Assembly (NCBI RefSeq): GCF_902499125.1
Contig: NZ_CABVPX010000032.1
Location: 1-64,000, forward strand
Source of the DNA: Burkholderia arboris
GTDB lineage: Bacteria > Pseudomonadota > Gammaproteobacteria > Burkholderiales > Burkholderiaceae
Length of the DNA: 64,000 bases
Direction: 5' to 3'
Shown here: piece by piece, positions 26,148 through 35,504 of the stretch
Layout of the letters: every line of letters starts with the position of its first letter
How positions within the stretch are numbered: the first letter of the stretch is position 1
Program-made: the position numbers and the translations under genes
The notes under the pieces: generated by a model
Seen by the model: only the letters and a program-made list of their open reading frames with translations
Told to the model about the DNA's origin: nothing
Databases searched by the model: none

Positions 26148-29100
26148 ATGGTTGCGGAATTCAGCTGGTTGCCCGATTACGCGGAGTTGTTCTGCCGTTC
26201 GAATTTTTCGTTTCTGCATGGTGCGTCGCATGCGGAAGAACTGGTCGAGCGCGCATTCGATCTCGGCTATCGCGGAATCGCGATCACCGACGAATGCTCG
26301 CTCGCCGGCGCGCCGCGCATGCACGTCGCAGCGCAGGCGAAAGGGCTGCCGCTCATCATCGGTTCGTATTTCGACGTCACGCCGGATGACGTCGCGCCCG
26401 GCCACGACCCGGGCCCCGGTGCGTTCGGGCTCGTGTTGCTTGCGCAGAATCGCGAGGGGTACGGCAATCTTTCCGAGCTGATTTCGTGGCGGCGGATGGA
26501 AGCGCCGAAGGGTACCTACACGCTGACGTCGCGGATGTTGTCGGCGCCGCCCGCGGAGTTTGCTCATTTGCGCGGCATGCCCGATTGCTTCGCGATTCTC
26601 GTGCCCGCGTACCCGGTGCGTGCGGACGTGCTCGAGGCCCAGGTCGCGTGGTTTCGCACGACGTTCGGCGAACGTGCGCGGCTCGGGCTCGTGCAGTTGC
26701 AGCGCGCGCTGGACGGTGCGCAGCGCGAGGAGATTCGTGCGGCCGGCGAACGGCGTGGGGTGCGTGTCGTTGCGCTGGGCGACGTGACGATGCACCGGCG
26801 CTCGTGCAAGGAGCTGCAGGACGTGATGACGGCGATCCGCGTCGGCATGCCGGTTTCAGAGTGCGGGTATGCGCTTGCGCCGAATGCGGAACAGCATCTG
26901 CGTTTGCGACAGCGCATCGGGCAGTTGTACTCGGCGGAAGAGATCGCGGAGACGTGCGCGATTCTCGATGCGTGCGATTTCGAACTCAGCTCGCTTCGCT
27001 ACGAGTATCCCGACGAGATCGTGCCGAAGGGGCATACGCCGACGAGCTATCTCAAACAGGAGACTCGGGACGGCGCACTTCAACGTTACGCCGGAAAGAT
27101 ACCCGGGCACGTGCAGGAGCGGATCGACTACGAGTTGGCGTTGATCGAGAAGCTGCGCTACGAGCCGTTCTTCCTGACCGTCTACGACATCGTCAAATAC
27201 GCGCGCAGCCAGAACATCCTGTGCCAGGGCCGAGGCTCGGCCGCGAACTCGGTCGTCTGCTACTGCCTCGGCATCACCGAGGTGAATCCCGAGCAGAGCA
27301 CCATGCTGTTCGAACGCTTCATCAGCGCGGAGCGCGGCGAGCCGCCCGATATCGACGTCGATTTCGAGCATCAGCGCCGGGAAGAGGTGATCCAGCATAT
27401 CTACAAAAAATACGGGCACACCCGCGCGGCGCTTGCGGCAGCCGTGTCGACCTATCGCCCGCGCGGCGTGCTGCGCGAAACCGGCAAGGCGCTCGGTGTC
27501 GATCCGATGCTGATCGACCGTGTTGCGAAAGGGCATCGCTGGTTCGACGGCAGCCGCGACCTGCTGCAGCAATTCTCGACGATCGGGCTCGATCCGCAGA
27601 CGCCGCTCATCCAGGCGTGGGCCCAACTCGCCGCGCGGCTGCTCAACTTTCCGCGCCACCTGTCGCAGCACTCGGGCGGTTTCGTGATCAGCCGCGGCAA
27701 GCTCACGCGGCTCGTGCCGGTCGAGAACGCCGCGATGGACGGGCGGCGGGTGATCCAGTGGGACAAGGACGATCTCGAGGCGCTCGGGCTGATGAAGGTC
27801 GACGTGCTCGCACTTGGCATGCTGTCGGCGCTGCATCGCGCGTTCGACATGCGCACCGCGTGGCGCGGGCCGCCGGAGCCGGACGGCGAGCCGTTCACGC
27901 TGAAACACATTCCGCAGGACGATGAGGCGACCTACGACATGATCTGCCGCGCCGATACGGTCGGCGTGTTCCAGATCGAATCGCGCGCGCAGATGTCGAT
28001 GCTGCCGCGCCTGCAGCCGCGCACGTATTACGACCTGGTGATCGAGGTCGCGATCGTGCGGCCGGGGCCGATCCAGGGCGGGGCCGTGCATCCCTATCTG
28101 AAACGGCGCCAGGGTATCGAAAAGGTCAGTTATCCAAAGGAAGATCTGAAGCCGGCGCTCGAACGTACGCAAGGGGTGCCGATCTTCCAGGAGCAGGTGA
28201 TGCAGGTGGCGATGATCGCAGCCGGCTTCACGCCCGGCGAAGCCGACCAGCTGCGTCGCGCGATGGCCGCATGGAAGCGCAAGGGCAATCTCGAGCAGTA
28301 CCACCGCAGGATCGTCGACGGGATGCGGGAGCGCGACTATCCGCCCGAATTCGCCGAACAGATCTTCGAGCAGATCAAGGGCTTCGGCGATTACGGTTTC
28401 CCCGAAAGCCACGCGGCCAGCTTCGCGAAACTCGCGTACGCGAGCAGCTGGCTCAAATGCCACGAACCCGCGATCTTTCTTGCCGCGCTGCTGAACAGTC
28501 AGCCGATGGGTTTCTACCCGCCGTCGCAACTCGTGCAGGACGCGAAGCGCCACGGCGTACAGGTCATGCCGATCGACGTGACGCAAAGCAACTGGGAGGC
28601 ATCACTCGAAGCGCTGCCCGGCCAGCTGCCGCCGCACGGCCAGCCGGCCGTGCGGCTCGGCCTGTCGCTCGTGCGCGGCCTCGGCGAAGCCGCCGCGCGC
28701 CGCATCGAAGCCGCACGCGCAACCGGCCCGTTCGGCAACGTCGACACGCTCGCGCGCCGCGCGCAGCTCGAACGCCGCGACCTCGAAGCACTCGCCGCCG
28801 CGAACGCGCTCGCGACGCTCGCCGGTCATCGCCGCGACGCGTTGTGGCAGGCCGTCGCGGCGGCACCGGAGCGCGACCTGCTCGCCGCCGCGCCGATCGA
28901 CGAAGCGGAGAAGCCCGCGCTTGGCGCGCCGTCGGAAGCCGACGACATCCTCGCCGACTATCACACCACCGGCCTCACGCTGAACCGTCACCCGGTCGCG
29001 CTGCTGCGGCCCGCGCTGCGCGCGCGGCGGCTGTCGTCCGCGGCCGAACTGCACGACCGGCCCGACGGCCGGCTCGCGCGTGCGTGCGGGCTCGTGACCG

Positions 29101-29351
29101 CGCGGCAGATGCCGGGCACCGCGAAAGGCGTGATGTTCATGACGCTCGAGGACGAAACGGGCTGCGTGAACCTGATCGTCCGGCCCGAACTGCTCGCGCG
29201 GCAGCGCCGCGAGACCCTCGATTCGCGGCTGCTCGCGGCGTCCGGCGTGTGGCAGGTCGCGAGCGACGTGAGGCACCTCGTCGTACAGCATTTCGAGGAT
29301 CTGACGCCGCTGCTCGGTGGCCTGCGCACGTCGAGCCGCGAGTTCCACTGA
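26148..29351 (+). CDS. dnaE2: Error-prone DNA polymerase III alpha subunit (DnaE2/ImuC)
   Basis: Catalytic polymerase of the SOS mutasome, performing translesion synthesis. The 1067-residue C-family protein begins with a PHP domain (YAELFCRSNFSFLHGASHAEE). Its palm has the catalytic acidic triplet PPDIDVDFEHQRREEV, and the HhH and OB-fold domains lie at the C-terminus (ARACGLVTARQMPGTAKGVMFMTLEDETG). It is shorter than the replicative DnaE, as usual for DnaE2. ATG at 26148 follows AACGGAG and is six bases after the imuB stop. Confidence 0.96.
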   Translation: MVAEFSWLPDYAELFCRSNFSFLHGASHAEELVERAFDLGYRGIAITDECSLAGAPRMHVAAQAKGLPLIIGSYFDVTPDDVAPGHDPGPGAFGLVLLAQNREGYGNLSELISWRRMEAPKGTYTLTSRMLSAPPAEFAHLRGMPDCFAILVPAYPVRADVLEAQVAWFRTTFGERARLGLVQLQRALDGAQREEIRAAGERRGVRVVALGDVTMHRRSCKELQDVMTAIRVGMPVSECGYALAPNAEQHLRLRQRIGQLYSAEEIAETCAILDACDFELSSLRYEYPDEIVPKGHTPTSYLKQETRDGALQRYAGKIPGHVQERIDYELALIEKLRYEPFFLTVYDIVKYARSQNILCQGRGSAANSVVCYCLGITEVNPEQSTMLFERFISAERGEPPDIDVDFEHQRREEVIQHIYKKYGHTRAALAAAVSTYRPRGVLRETGKALGVDPMLIDRVAKGHRWFDGSRDLLQQFSTIGLDPQTPLIQAWAQLAARLLNFPRHLSQHSGGFVISRGKLTRLVPVENAAMDGRRVIQWDKDDLEALGLMKVDVLALGMLSALHRAFDMRTAWRGPPEPDGEPFTLKHIPQDDEATYDMICRADTVGVFQIESRAQMSMLPRLQPRTYYDLVIEVAIVRPGPIQGGAVHPYLKRRQGIEKVSYPKEDLKPALERTQGVPIFQEQVMQVAMIAAGFTPGEADQLRRAMAAWKRKGNLEQYHRRIVDGMRERDYPPEFAEQIFEQIKGFGDYGFPESHAASFAKLAYASSWLKCHEPAIFLAALLNSQPMGFYPPSQLVQDAKRHGVQVMPIDVTQSNWEASLEALPGQLPPHGQPAVRLGLSLVRGLGEAAARRIEAARATGPFGNVDTLARRAQLERRDLEALAAANALATLAGHRRDALWQAVAAAPERDLLAAAPIDEAEKPALGAPSEADDILADYHTTGLTLNRHPVALLRPALRARRLSSAAELHDRPDGRLARACGLVTARQMPGTAKGVMFMTLEDETGCVNLIVRPELLARQRRETLDSRLLAASGVWQVASDVRHLVVQHFEDLTPLLGGLRTSSREFH

Positions 29352-29437
29352 TGTTCCACTGATACCGGGGCGCACCGCGCGCGGCACGACGGGCGTGAAG
29401 CCGGTCGATCGTCGCGATGCGATGAACCCGTTGCGCG

Positions 29438-30889
29438 TTACGGCATGACGGGCGGATGGTAGGCGAGTGTGCTCGCGAGCGCCCAGAGCATGAAGATCAC
29501 GAGCGGCAGGTGAACCACCAGCTGCGTGAACGTGAAACCGACAATGTCGCGGGCACGCAGCCCGAGCACACCGAGTAGCGGCAGCATCCAGAACGGGTTG
29601 ATCAGGTTCGGCAACGCCTCGGCTGCGTTGTAGACGGTCACGGCCCAGCCCAGATGAACCTGCAGCAGTTTCGCCGCCTCGATGACGTACGGCGCCTCGA
29701 TGATCCACTTGCCGCCGCCGGACGGCACGAAGAACCCGAGCACGGCCGAATACACGCCCATCAACGCGGGAAACGACGAATGCGACGACATCGTAACGAA
29801 GAAATGGGCGAGGTGATCGGAGAGCGGCAGTCCGGCGGGCGCCGCCGCTTTCGTCAGGATGTAGGCGATTCCGCCGTACAGCGGAAACTGGATCAGCACA
29901 CCCGCAACAGACGGCACCGAACGCGCGACGGCGTTGAGGAATCGCCTCGGCCGCCAGTTCAGCAGCATGCCGAGCAGCAGGAACAGAAAGTTGTACGTGT
30001 TCAGATTCGAGATCGCGATCAGCGGGTTCTTCGTCGTGAACTCGTGCCAGGCCCAGATCGCGCCGATCGCGACGATGGCGATGGTGATGAGCGGACTGTA
30101 CTCGAGCCAGTCCCCCGGGCGGGTCGGACGTGCGAGCGCGGCGTGGCTTTCGTCGAGATCAATGCCCAGCTCCGCCGCGGTTTTCGCCCGCGTGTCGTTG
30201 GGCGCGGACAGATAGGCGATCAGCAGCGACACGCCGGTCAACACGACAGCCATCAGCATCGACTGCGGGAGAAAGATCGTCTCGGTGAAGGGGATGACGC
30301 CGGAGATGGCCAGCAGCGCCTTGGGCAGGCTGTCCGGATTCGCCTGCAATTGCGATGCGGATGAACTCAATCCCAGCGCCCACGTCGCACCCATCCCGAG
30401 ATAGGCGGCCGCGCCCGCTGCCCGGTAATCCATGCGCAGATCGGTGCGGCGCGCCAGCGCACGGACCAGCAGGCCGCTGAAGATCAGGCTGATCGCCCAG
30501 TTGAACAGCGATGCGACGATACTGACGAGCGCAACGAACGTCACCGCTGCGCGCCCGGACGACGGCAGGCGCGCGAGCGCATCGATCAGCCTCGATGCGG
30601 GCGGCGATACCGCGACGACATAACCCGAGATGGCGACGATCGCCATCTGCATCGTGAACGGGATCAAACTCCAGAAGCCGTCGCCGAACGCAACGCCGAC
30701 CCGCGTGACCGGCGCACCGACCGCCAGTGCGCCCGCCGCCACGATCACCACCGCGAGCGCGGCGAAGATATAGGCGTCCGGGAACCACTTCTCCGACCAG
30801 CGTGCCATGCCCGCGGCCATCCGCTCCAGCATGCGTTCGCGGTCAACCGCCGGCGCGTCGCCGCGCTGCACGTCCATCAGCTCTTTCAT
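29438..30889 (-). CDS. AtoE-type short-chain carboxylate transporter
   Basis: The 483-residue inner-membrane protein has about a dozen hydrophobic helices and resembles the AtoE short-chain fatty acid transporter family (FPDAYIFAALAVVIV, WGLGL-like ATWALGLSSSASQLQ, and VPSGGGKWIIEAPYV). The latter SGGG motif is typical. The ATG at 30889 has a strong AAGGAG site seven bases upstream; an in-frame ATG 14 codons earlier would overlap the end of the preceding gene. It is the last gene of the LysR-linked cassette, so it probably imports or exports the cassette's substrate. Substrate unknown. Confidence 0.88.
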   Translation of the reverse strand: MKELMDVQRGDAPAVDRERMLERMAAGMARWSEKWFPDAYIFAALAVVIVAAGALAVGAPVTRVGVAFGDGFWSLIPFTMQMAIVAISGYVVAVSPPASRLIDALARLPSSGRAAVTFVALVSIVASLFNWAISLIFSGLLVRALARRTDLRMDYRAAGAAAYLGMGATWALGLSSSASQLQANPDSLPKALLAISGVIPFTETIFLPQSMLMAVVLTGVSLLIAYLSAPNDTRAKTAAELGIDLDESHAALARPTRPGDWLEYSPLITIAIVAIGAIWAWHEFTTKNPLIAISNLNTYNFLFLLLGMLLNWRPRRFLNAVARSVPSVAGVLIQFPLYGGIAYILTKAAAPAGLPLSDHLAHFFVTMSSHSSFPALMGVYSAVLGFFVPSGGGKWIIEAPYVIEAAKLLQVHLGWAVTVYNAAEALPNLINPFWMLPLLGVLGLRARDIVGFTFTQLVVHLPLVIFMLWALASTLAYHPPVMP

Positions 30890-30914
30890 GTCGATCTCCT
30901 TGCCCGTCACGGCG

Positions 30915-31850
30915 TCAGTTTGTTTTTTCATATATTTGAACAGCCGCGGCCAGATCCTCCAGCGCGGTGCCGACCGCCTTGAACACGGTGCGCTGGCTGT
31001 CGTTCGTCCGCCCCCGTGCTTCGCCCCGGCACAGCGCCGTCAGCGTCCGGTTCAGGCTGTCGCGCGCAATGACGTTGCGCGCCAGCGGGCCCAGAAGGTC
31101 GCCGGATTTCTGCGGCGCCTCGTCCGTATCGACATAAATCTCCGCCTGCCGGAAGCAGTCGTCGTCCGCTTCGCGCATGCGCGGCGTAAAGCTGCCGATC
31201 AGGTCCAGGTGCGACCCCGCTGCGAGCCACTCGCCGCGGACAATCGGTTCCGTCGCCAGCGTCGCGCAGGTGACGACGTCCGCGCGACGGATGCTCTCCT
31301 CGAGGTTCGTGACGGGTGTCGCATCGAAGCCGAGCCCGGTCAGCCGCTCGACCAGTCGTGCCACCGCGTCGTGATCCCTGTCCCACACCTCGACGGCCGA
31401 GATCGGCAACTGGCTGCGATAGGCGAGCGGAACCAGGCTGCCGACCCGGCCGGCCCCCATCAGCACGAGGCGCGACGCATCCGCGCGGGCCAGATAGGTC
31501 GCGGCCAGCGCAGATGCAGCCGCGGTGCGGCGCGACGTGATTTCGTTGCCGTCCAGCTGTGCGAGCGGATTGCCGGTCCGCCCGTCATAGAGCACGTAGG
31601 TCGAGTGCAGTCCGGGCATGCCGTGTCCCGCATTGCCCGGGAAGATGTTGACCGTCTTGATGCCCAGGTAGCCGTCGTCTTCCCACGCGGGCATGATGAG
31701 CACCGTGCCTTCGTTTTCGCTGTCCGCATGGAGTGTGTGCGAATGACGCAGCGGTACATGGCAGCCGTCGATGAACGCCTGTCGCAGGCGTGCGACCAGC
31801 GATTCGAAATCCAGTGCGTCGCGTGTCGCGGCGGCGTCGAAAAATTTCAT
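30915..31850 (-). CDS. Ornithine cyclodeaminase / mu-crystallin family enzyme
   Basis: NAD(P)-dependent enzyme of 311 residues. It has the N-terminal substrate region with RHSHTLHAD and GIKTVNIFPGNAGHGMPGLHSTYVLYD (partly quoted), and a Rossmann motif LVLMGAGRVGSLVPLAY at about residues 128-144. Family members deaminate ornithine to proline, reduce cyclic imines, or oxidise alanine and N-alkyl amino acids, so the reaction is not fixed. It lies 25 bases after the big oxidoreductase and 25 bases before the transporter, in one transcript. Confidence 0.88.
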   Translation of the reverse strand: MKFFDAAATRDALDFESLVARLRQAFIDGCHVPLRHSHTLHADSENEGTVLIMPAWEDDGYLGIKTVNIFPGNAGHGMPGLHSTYVLYDGRTGNPLAQLDGNEITSRRTAAASALAATYLARADASRLVLMGAGRVGSLVPLAYRSQLPISAVEVWDRDHDAVARLVERLTGLGFDATPVTNLEESIRRADVVTCATLATEPIVRGEWLAAGSHLDLIGSFTPRMREADDDCFRQAEIYVDTDEAPQKSGDLLGPLARNVIARDSLNRTLTALCRGEARGRTNDSQRTVFKAVGTALEDLAAAVQIYEKTN

Positions 31851-31874
31851 GGTGAATCTTTCCTCAAACGGGGG

Positions 31875-34800
31875 TTAGGCGTCGATGCTGACGTCGGTTG
31901 CCGGAATGGCCTGGCAGGCGAGGCACATGTCGGATTCATCCGGTCCATGCCCGCTCAAATGCGTGACTTCGCCCGATACGACCTTGACCGCGCAGCTCTC
32001 GCATTGCCCGACCCGGCAACCGCTCGGCAATGCGATGCCGAGACGCTCCGCGAACGACAGCAAGCTTCCGTCGCGGGGTGTCCAGGTGGCCGTGCGACGC
32101 GATCGCGTGAACTGCACCGCGTATTGCTTTGACGGATCGAGCGCCGGCCTGGACGGCGATCTGAATGCTTCCTTGAAGATGTCGAACGGCGGTACGCCGC
32201 GTTCGATCAGTCCCGACGTGATCGCCTGCATCATCGGTTCAGGGCCGCACAGATAAAATCGCGCGCGCCGCCGGATCAGGTCGTCGTCGACCACGTCGGC
32301 CGACAGATAGCCCCGCATCTGATAGTCGTGCCCCAGCGTCTCGTCGTGCGGCTGGTTGTAGCAGTTGACTACCTCGAGCTTCGGCAGGCGCCGCCTCAAT
32401 GTCTCGATGCGTTCGCGGAACGCGTGAGTCGTGCTGTTCAGGTTGGCATAGAAGAGTCTCGACTCCGGCGCGCGATCCGCCTGATCCCGGATCGACTCCA
32501 GGTACGAGATGAAGGGCGTGATGCCGATGCCGCCCGCGAACATCACGACCGGCTGCCGCGATGCCGGCGGCACGACGAACGTGCCGCCGGGCGCACCGAG
32601 CAACACGGGATCCCCGACCTTGAGCGCGCCGTGGATGTGGGATGACATCGCGCCTTCGAACGCCGTGCCGTCGCGAGTCTGGCCTTTCTGGTGGCGTACC
32701 GAGATGGAGTAAGTGCGGCGATCGTCTTCGCGGGCGGCGCCCGTCAGCGAATAGGCGCGCGTCGTCCCGCCGTCGCCGAGCGACGGGATATGCACGGTCA
32801 CGTGCTGGCCGGGCAAATAGTCCGGCAGCGCGCCGCCGTCCGCGGCGCGAAACGTGACGGTTCGCACGCCGCTCGCTTCGTCCCGCATCGCGGATACGAC
32901 AAAATCCCGCAGCCCTTTCCACGCTCGTCGCGACGGATCGACCGACCGGTCGAGCCTGATGCGGCAACGCATGGAACGCAGCGGCGACGATCCGCTGACC
33001 GGATCGAGTTGCGTTGCCGAGGCGAGCCGGTTGAAATTGCTGTTGCCGGGCCCGCCCGCGGGGAGCGCATCCAGGCCGATTTCGTCGCAGGCTTGCCACC
33101 AGCCGTATTCGGCCACGATCACGTCGCGTGCCAGTTCCGGTACGACGCGTGCCTTGAAGCGTGCCGAGCCGTTCGTCGTTTCGATCAGGCACCAGTCGCC
33201 GTCGACGATGCCGTGTTCCGCCGCCAGTTCGTCATTGAGTTCCGCTACCGGGTACGGCGCACGGCGACGCAGGCTCGGCAGGCCGCGATGCTGGCTGTGG
33301 CAGTAGTACCCGTTCTTCATCGAGGTCAACGTACAGGGGAAGCGACGGCGGTTGTTCGACCGTGCATCCTCGCCGTGCTGCGGCGGTACGTACTGCGGAA
33401 CGGGCGGGTAGCCGTGACGATGCAGTTTCTCGGAATACAGTTCGACCCGCAGCGTCTCCGTGTTGAAACCACGAATGCCGTCGGGCGTCGCCGCCGCGTA
33501 CTGCCGCTCGCTTTGGGGCAGCGGCCTGACGATGCCTTCGGGATGGGCGCGCAGCGACGCGACGTCCAGCCCGAGCGGTTCGAGCACGTGATTCCATCCC
33601 GCCTCGATGCTGCCGCCGAAGAACGCGTCCTGCATGCCGAGCCGCGTGGCGAGGTCGAAGACGATGTCGTAGTCCGCACGGCTCTCTCCTCTCGGCGGCA
33701 CCATGCGCTGCCTGAGCTGCACGAGTTCGACCGCGCGCTCGTCGATCTCGAAGCCGAGACGCAGGCCTTCCCGTTCCCACGGCGTGTTCACGGGAAGCAG
33801 GATGTCCGCATAGCGTGACGACGGCGTCTCGAAGAGATCGCAGTGAACATGAAAGTCGAGCGCGCAGAGCGCGTCGTGCGCAACGCCGCCATCCGCCTGG
33901 GACAGCACCATGTTCGTACCGAACGCGATCAGCGCGCGTACGCGGTAGGGTTCGCCGTCGAGAATGGCACGATAGACGTCGCGCGCCGTGACCCAGCCTT
34001 GCGATGGCGGGCCGAGCGGTCGCTCCGCGAGGCCGAGCGCTTTTGCACGTTGCTGCGGGTTCAGCATCGCGTAGCTGCTGACCGCGTTGGCCGGTTGCTT
34101 CGTCCATTCCCGATTCGAGCCGTGCGTATCGAACGCGCCCGTCAACGCATACAACGTCGCAATCGAACGCTCGGTCTGAGTGGCATTGGTGTGCATGCCG
34201 ACGCCCGACCATGCGTGATAGGCAATGGCCTGATGCGGCCGCAGCAGGCGGGCGGCTTCGACGATGTCGGCCGCATCGACCCCCGTGATCGTCGCCGCAT
34301 GTTCCGGCGTATAGGCGTCGAGCGCTGTCGAATAGAGGTCGAAAGCCGGCGTGCATGCCACGTGCATGCCGTGCCCGGCCGAATCGCGGACCGCCACGTG
34401 GCGGACGCCGGCCATCAACAGATCGGAAGGTCGGGTCGCGGGTTCCTCTCCGGCCGGCTCCAGCCGATCGAGCGTCGCGTTCCAGTGCACGTACCGGTTG
34501 CTCGACGCGTCCCTGTCGATGTCGCGCTCGCGCAGAAACCGCCCGGTGTCGGCGCGCACGAGCAATGGGCCGTTCGTCCATTCCCGGACGAACGCATCGT
34601 CGACGTTGCCGGTCGCGATCATCTGCCGCGCGATCGCCATCGCGAGCGCGCCATCCGTCCCGGGATTGACGCGCAGCCACAGATCGGCCTCGCGTGCGAG
34701 CGCGGTCGGCCGCGGATCGACGACGATCAGCCTGGCGCCGTTGCGGCGGCCTTTTGCGATGGCGTCGGCCTGGGCGAGCCAGGTGTTGGCGGGATTGTTT

Positions 34801-35321
34801 CCCCACAGCACGATGAGCTCCGCATGCCGGTAATCCGCAACGGGAATGCCGCAGCCGAACGTAAAGACATGCGCGCTGTCCTTGTGCCAGTTGCAGATCT
34901 CGGTTGCATAGCAAATGTTCGGGCTCCCGAATGACCAGACGAATCGCTCGACCCAGTCGATGCTGTCGCTCATCGGCGTTCCGCTTGGCGTGGTGACGCC
35001 AAACGCGACCGACTCGGCACCGTTTTCCCGTTTGAAATGGGCGAGGCGTTCCGCGATCTCGGACAGCGCTTCATCCCAGCCGATGCGTTGCCAGCCGGGG
35101 TCGGCGGCATCCTTCGGGCGTGTGCGCCGCATCGGATACAACACGCGATTCGGGTTGTGCACGAGTTCGGGCGCGGCCTTCCCCTTCATGCACATCGCAT
35201 GGCCGGTCGGATGCGTGTCGTCGGGTCGGACCTTGATCATCGTGTCGCCGCGCACGACGTTGATCGTGCCGCAGCGCGACCGGCACAGCGTGCAATAGCC
35301 CTTCTTTTCCTGCGTCTCCAT
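31875..35321 (-). CDS. Molybdopterin oxidoreductase fused to FAD/NAD reductase and 2Fe-2S ferredoxin
   Basis: The 1148-residue cytoplasmic protein joins three modules. Residues 1 to about 795 form a bis-MGD oxidoreductase with a 4Fe-4S site (C10, C13, C17, C44), a candidate molybdenum ligand C143 in EICNWHKD, and the dinucleotide-binding end domain. Residues about 805-1050 form a flavin reductase (FAD motif RAYSLTG, NAD motif AGGIGITPF, end CGPEPMM). The last 85 residues form a plant-type ferredoxin (C1102, C1107, C1110 and C1133 or C1136). This gives a self-contained NAD(P)H to FAD to iron-sulfur to molybdenum chain. No Tat signal. Substrate unknown. First gene of an operon with the cyclodeaminase and transporter. 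Confidence 0.9.
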   Translation of the reverse strand: METQEKKGYCTLCRSRCGTINVVRGDTMIKVRPDDTHPTGHAMCMKGKAAPELVHNPNRVLYPMRRTRPKDAADPGWQRIGWDEALSEIAERLAHFKRENGAESVAFGVTTPSGTPMSDSIDWVERFVWSFGSPNICYATEICNWHKDSAHVFTFGCGIPVADYRHAELIVLWGNNPANTWLAQADAIAKGRRNGARLIVVDPRPTALAREADLWLRVNPGTDGALAMAIARQMIATGNVDDAFVREWTNGPLLVRADTGRFLRERDIDRDASSNRYVHWNATLDRLEPAGEEPATRPSDLLMAGVRHVAVRDSAGHGMHVACTPAFDLYSTALDAYTPEHAATITGVDAADIVEAARLLRPHQAIAYHAWSGVGMHTNATQTERSIATLYALTGAFDTHGSNREWTKQPANAVSSYAMLNPQQRAKALGLAERPLGPPSQGWVTARDVYRAILDGEPYRVRALIAFGTNMVLSQADGGVAHDALCALDFHVHCDLFETPSSRYADILLPVNTPWEREGLRLGFEIDERAVELVQLRQRMVPPRGESRADYDIVFDLATRLGMQDAFFGGSIEAGWNHVLEPLGLDVASLRAHPEGIVRPLPQSERQYAAATPDGIRGFNTETLRVELYSEKLHRHGYPPVPQYVPPQHGEDARSNNRRRFPCTLTSMKNGYYCHSQHRGLPSLRRRAPYPVAELNDELAAEHGIVDGDWCLIETTNGSARFKARVVPELARDVIVAEYGWWQACDEIGLDALPAGGPGNSNFNRLASATQLDPVSGSSPLRSMRCRIRLDRSVDPSRRAWKGLRDFVVSAMRDEASGVRTVTFRAADGGALPDYLPGQHVTVHIPSLGDGGTTRAYSLTGAAREDDRRTYSISVRHQKGQTRDGTAFEGAMSSHIHGALKVGDPVLLGAPGGTFVVPPASRQPVVMFAGGIGITPFISYLESIRDQADRAPESRLFYANLNSTTHAFRERIETLRRRLPKLEVVNCYNQPHDETLGHDYQMRGYLSADVVDDDLIRRRARFYLCGPEPMMQAITSGLIERGVPPFDIFKEAFRSPSRPALDPSKQYAVQFTRSRRTATWTPRDGSLLSFAERLGIALPSGCRVGQCESCAVKVVSGEVTHLSGHGPDESDMCLACQAIPATDVSIDA

Positions 35322-35407
35322 CGGTTCGCATCGTCCACGTCATGTTTCCGACTATGCTAGGAAGCGAAGGCAGCCATGACAAATTCATCCTTTCGATGGT
35401 CCGATAT

Positions 35408-35422
35408 ATATTGAATCAATAT
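35408..35422. promoter_or_regulatory. LysR-type operator dyad between the cassette and its regulator
   Basis: ATATTGA-A-TCAATAT is a perfect 7-bp inverted repeat around one base, containing the T-N11-A signature of LysR-family sites. It lies in the 183-base divergent gap, 86 bases upstream of the oxidoreductase start and 82 bases upstream of the regulator start. It is AT-rich in GC-rich surroundings and is the only strong dyad there. Confidence 0.7.
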
Positions 35423-35504
35423 CGCGACCGTCGATCTGGTGTACTGTCCGCGCCTTCGGGGCAACGCTGATCCTGCGTTGCCCGGACTTCCCGGATCCTT
35501 TCCC

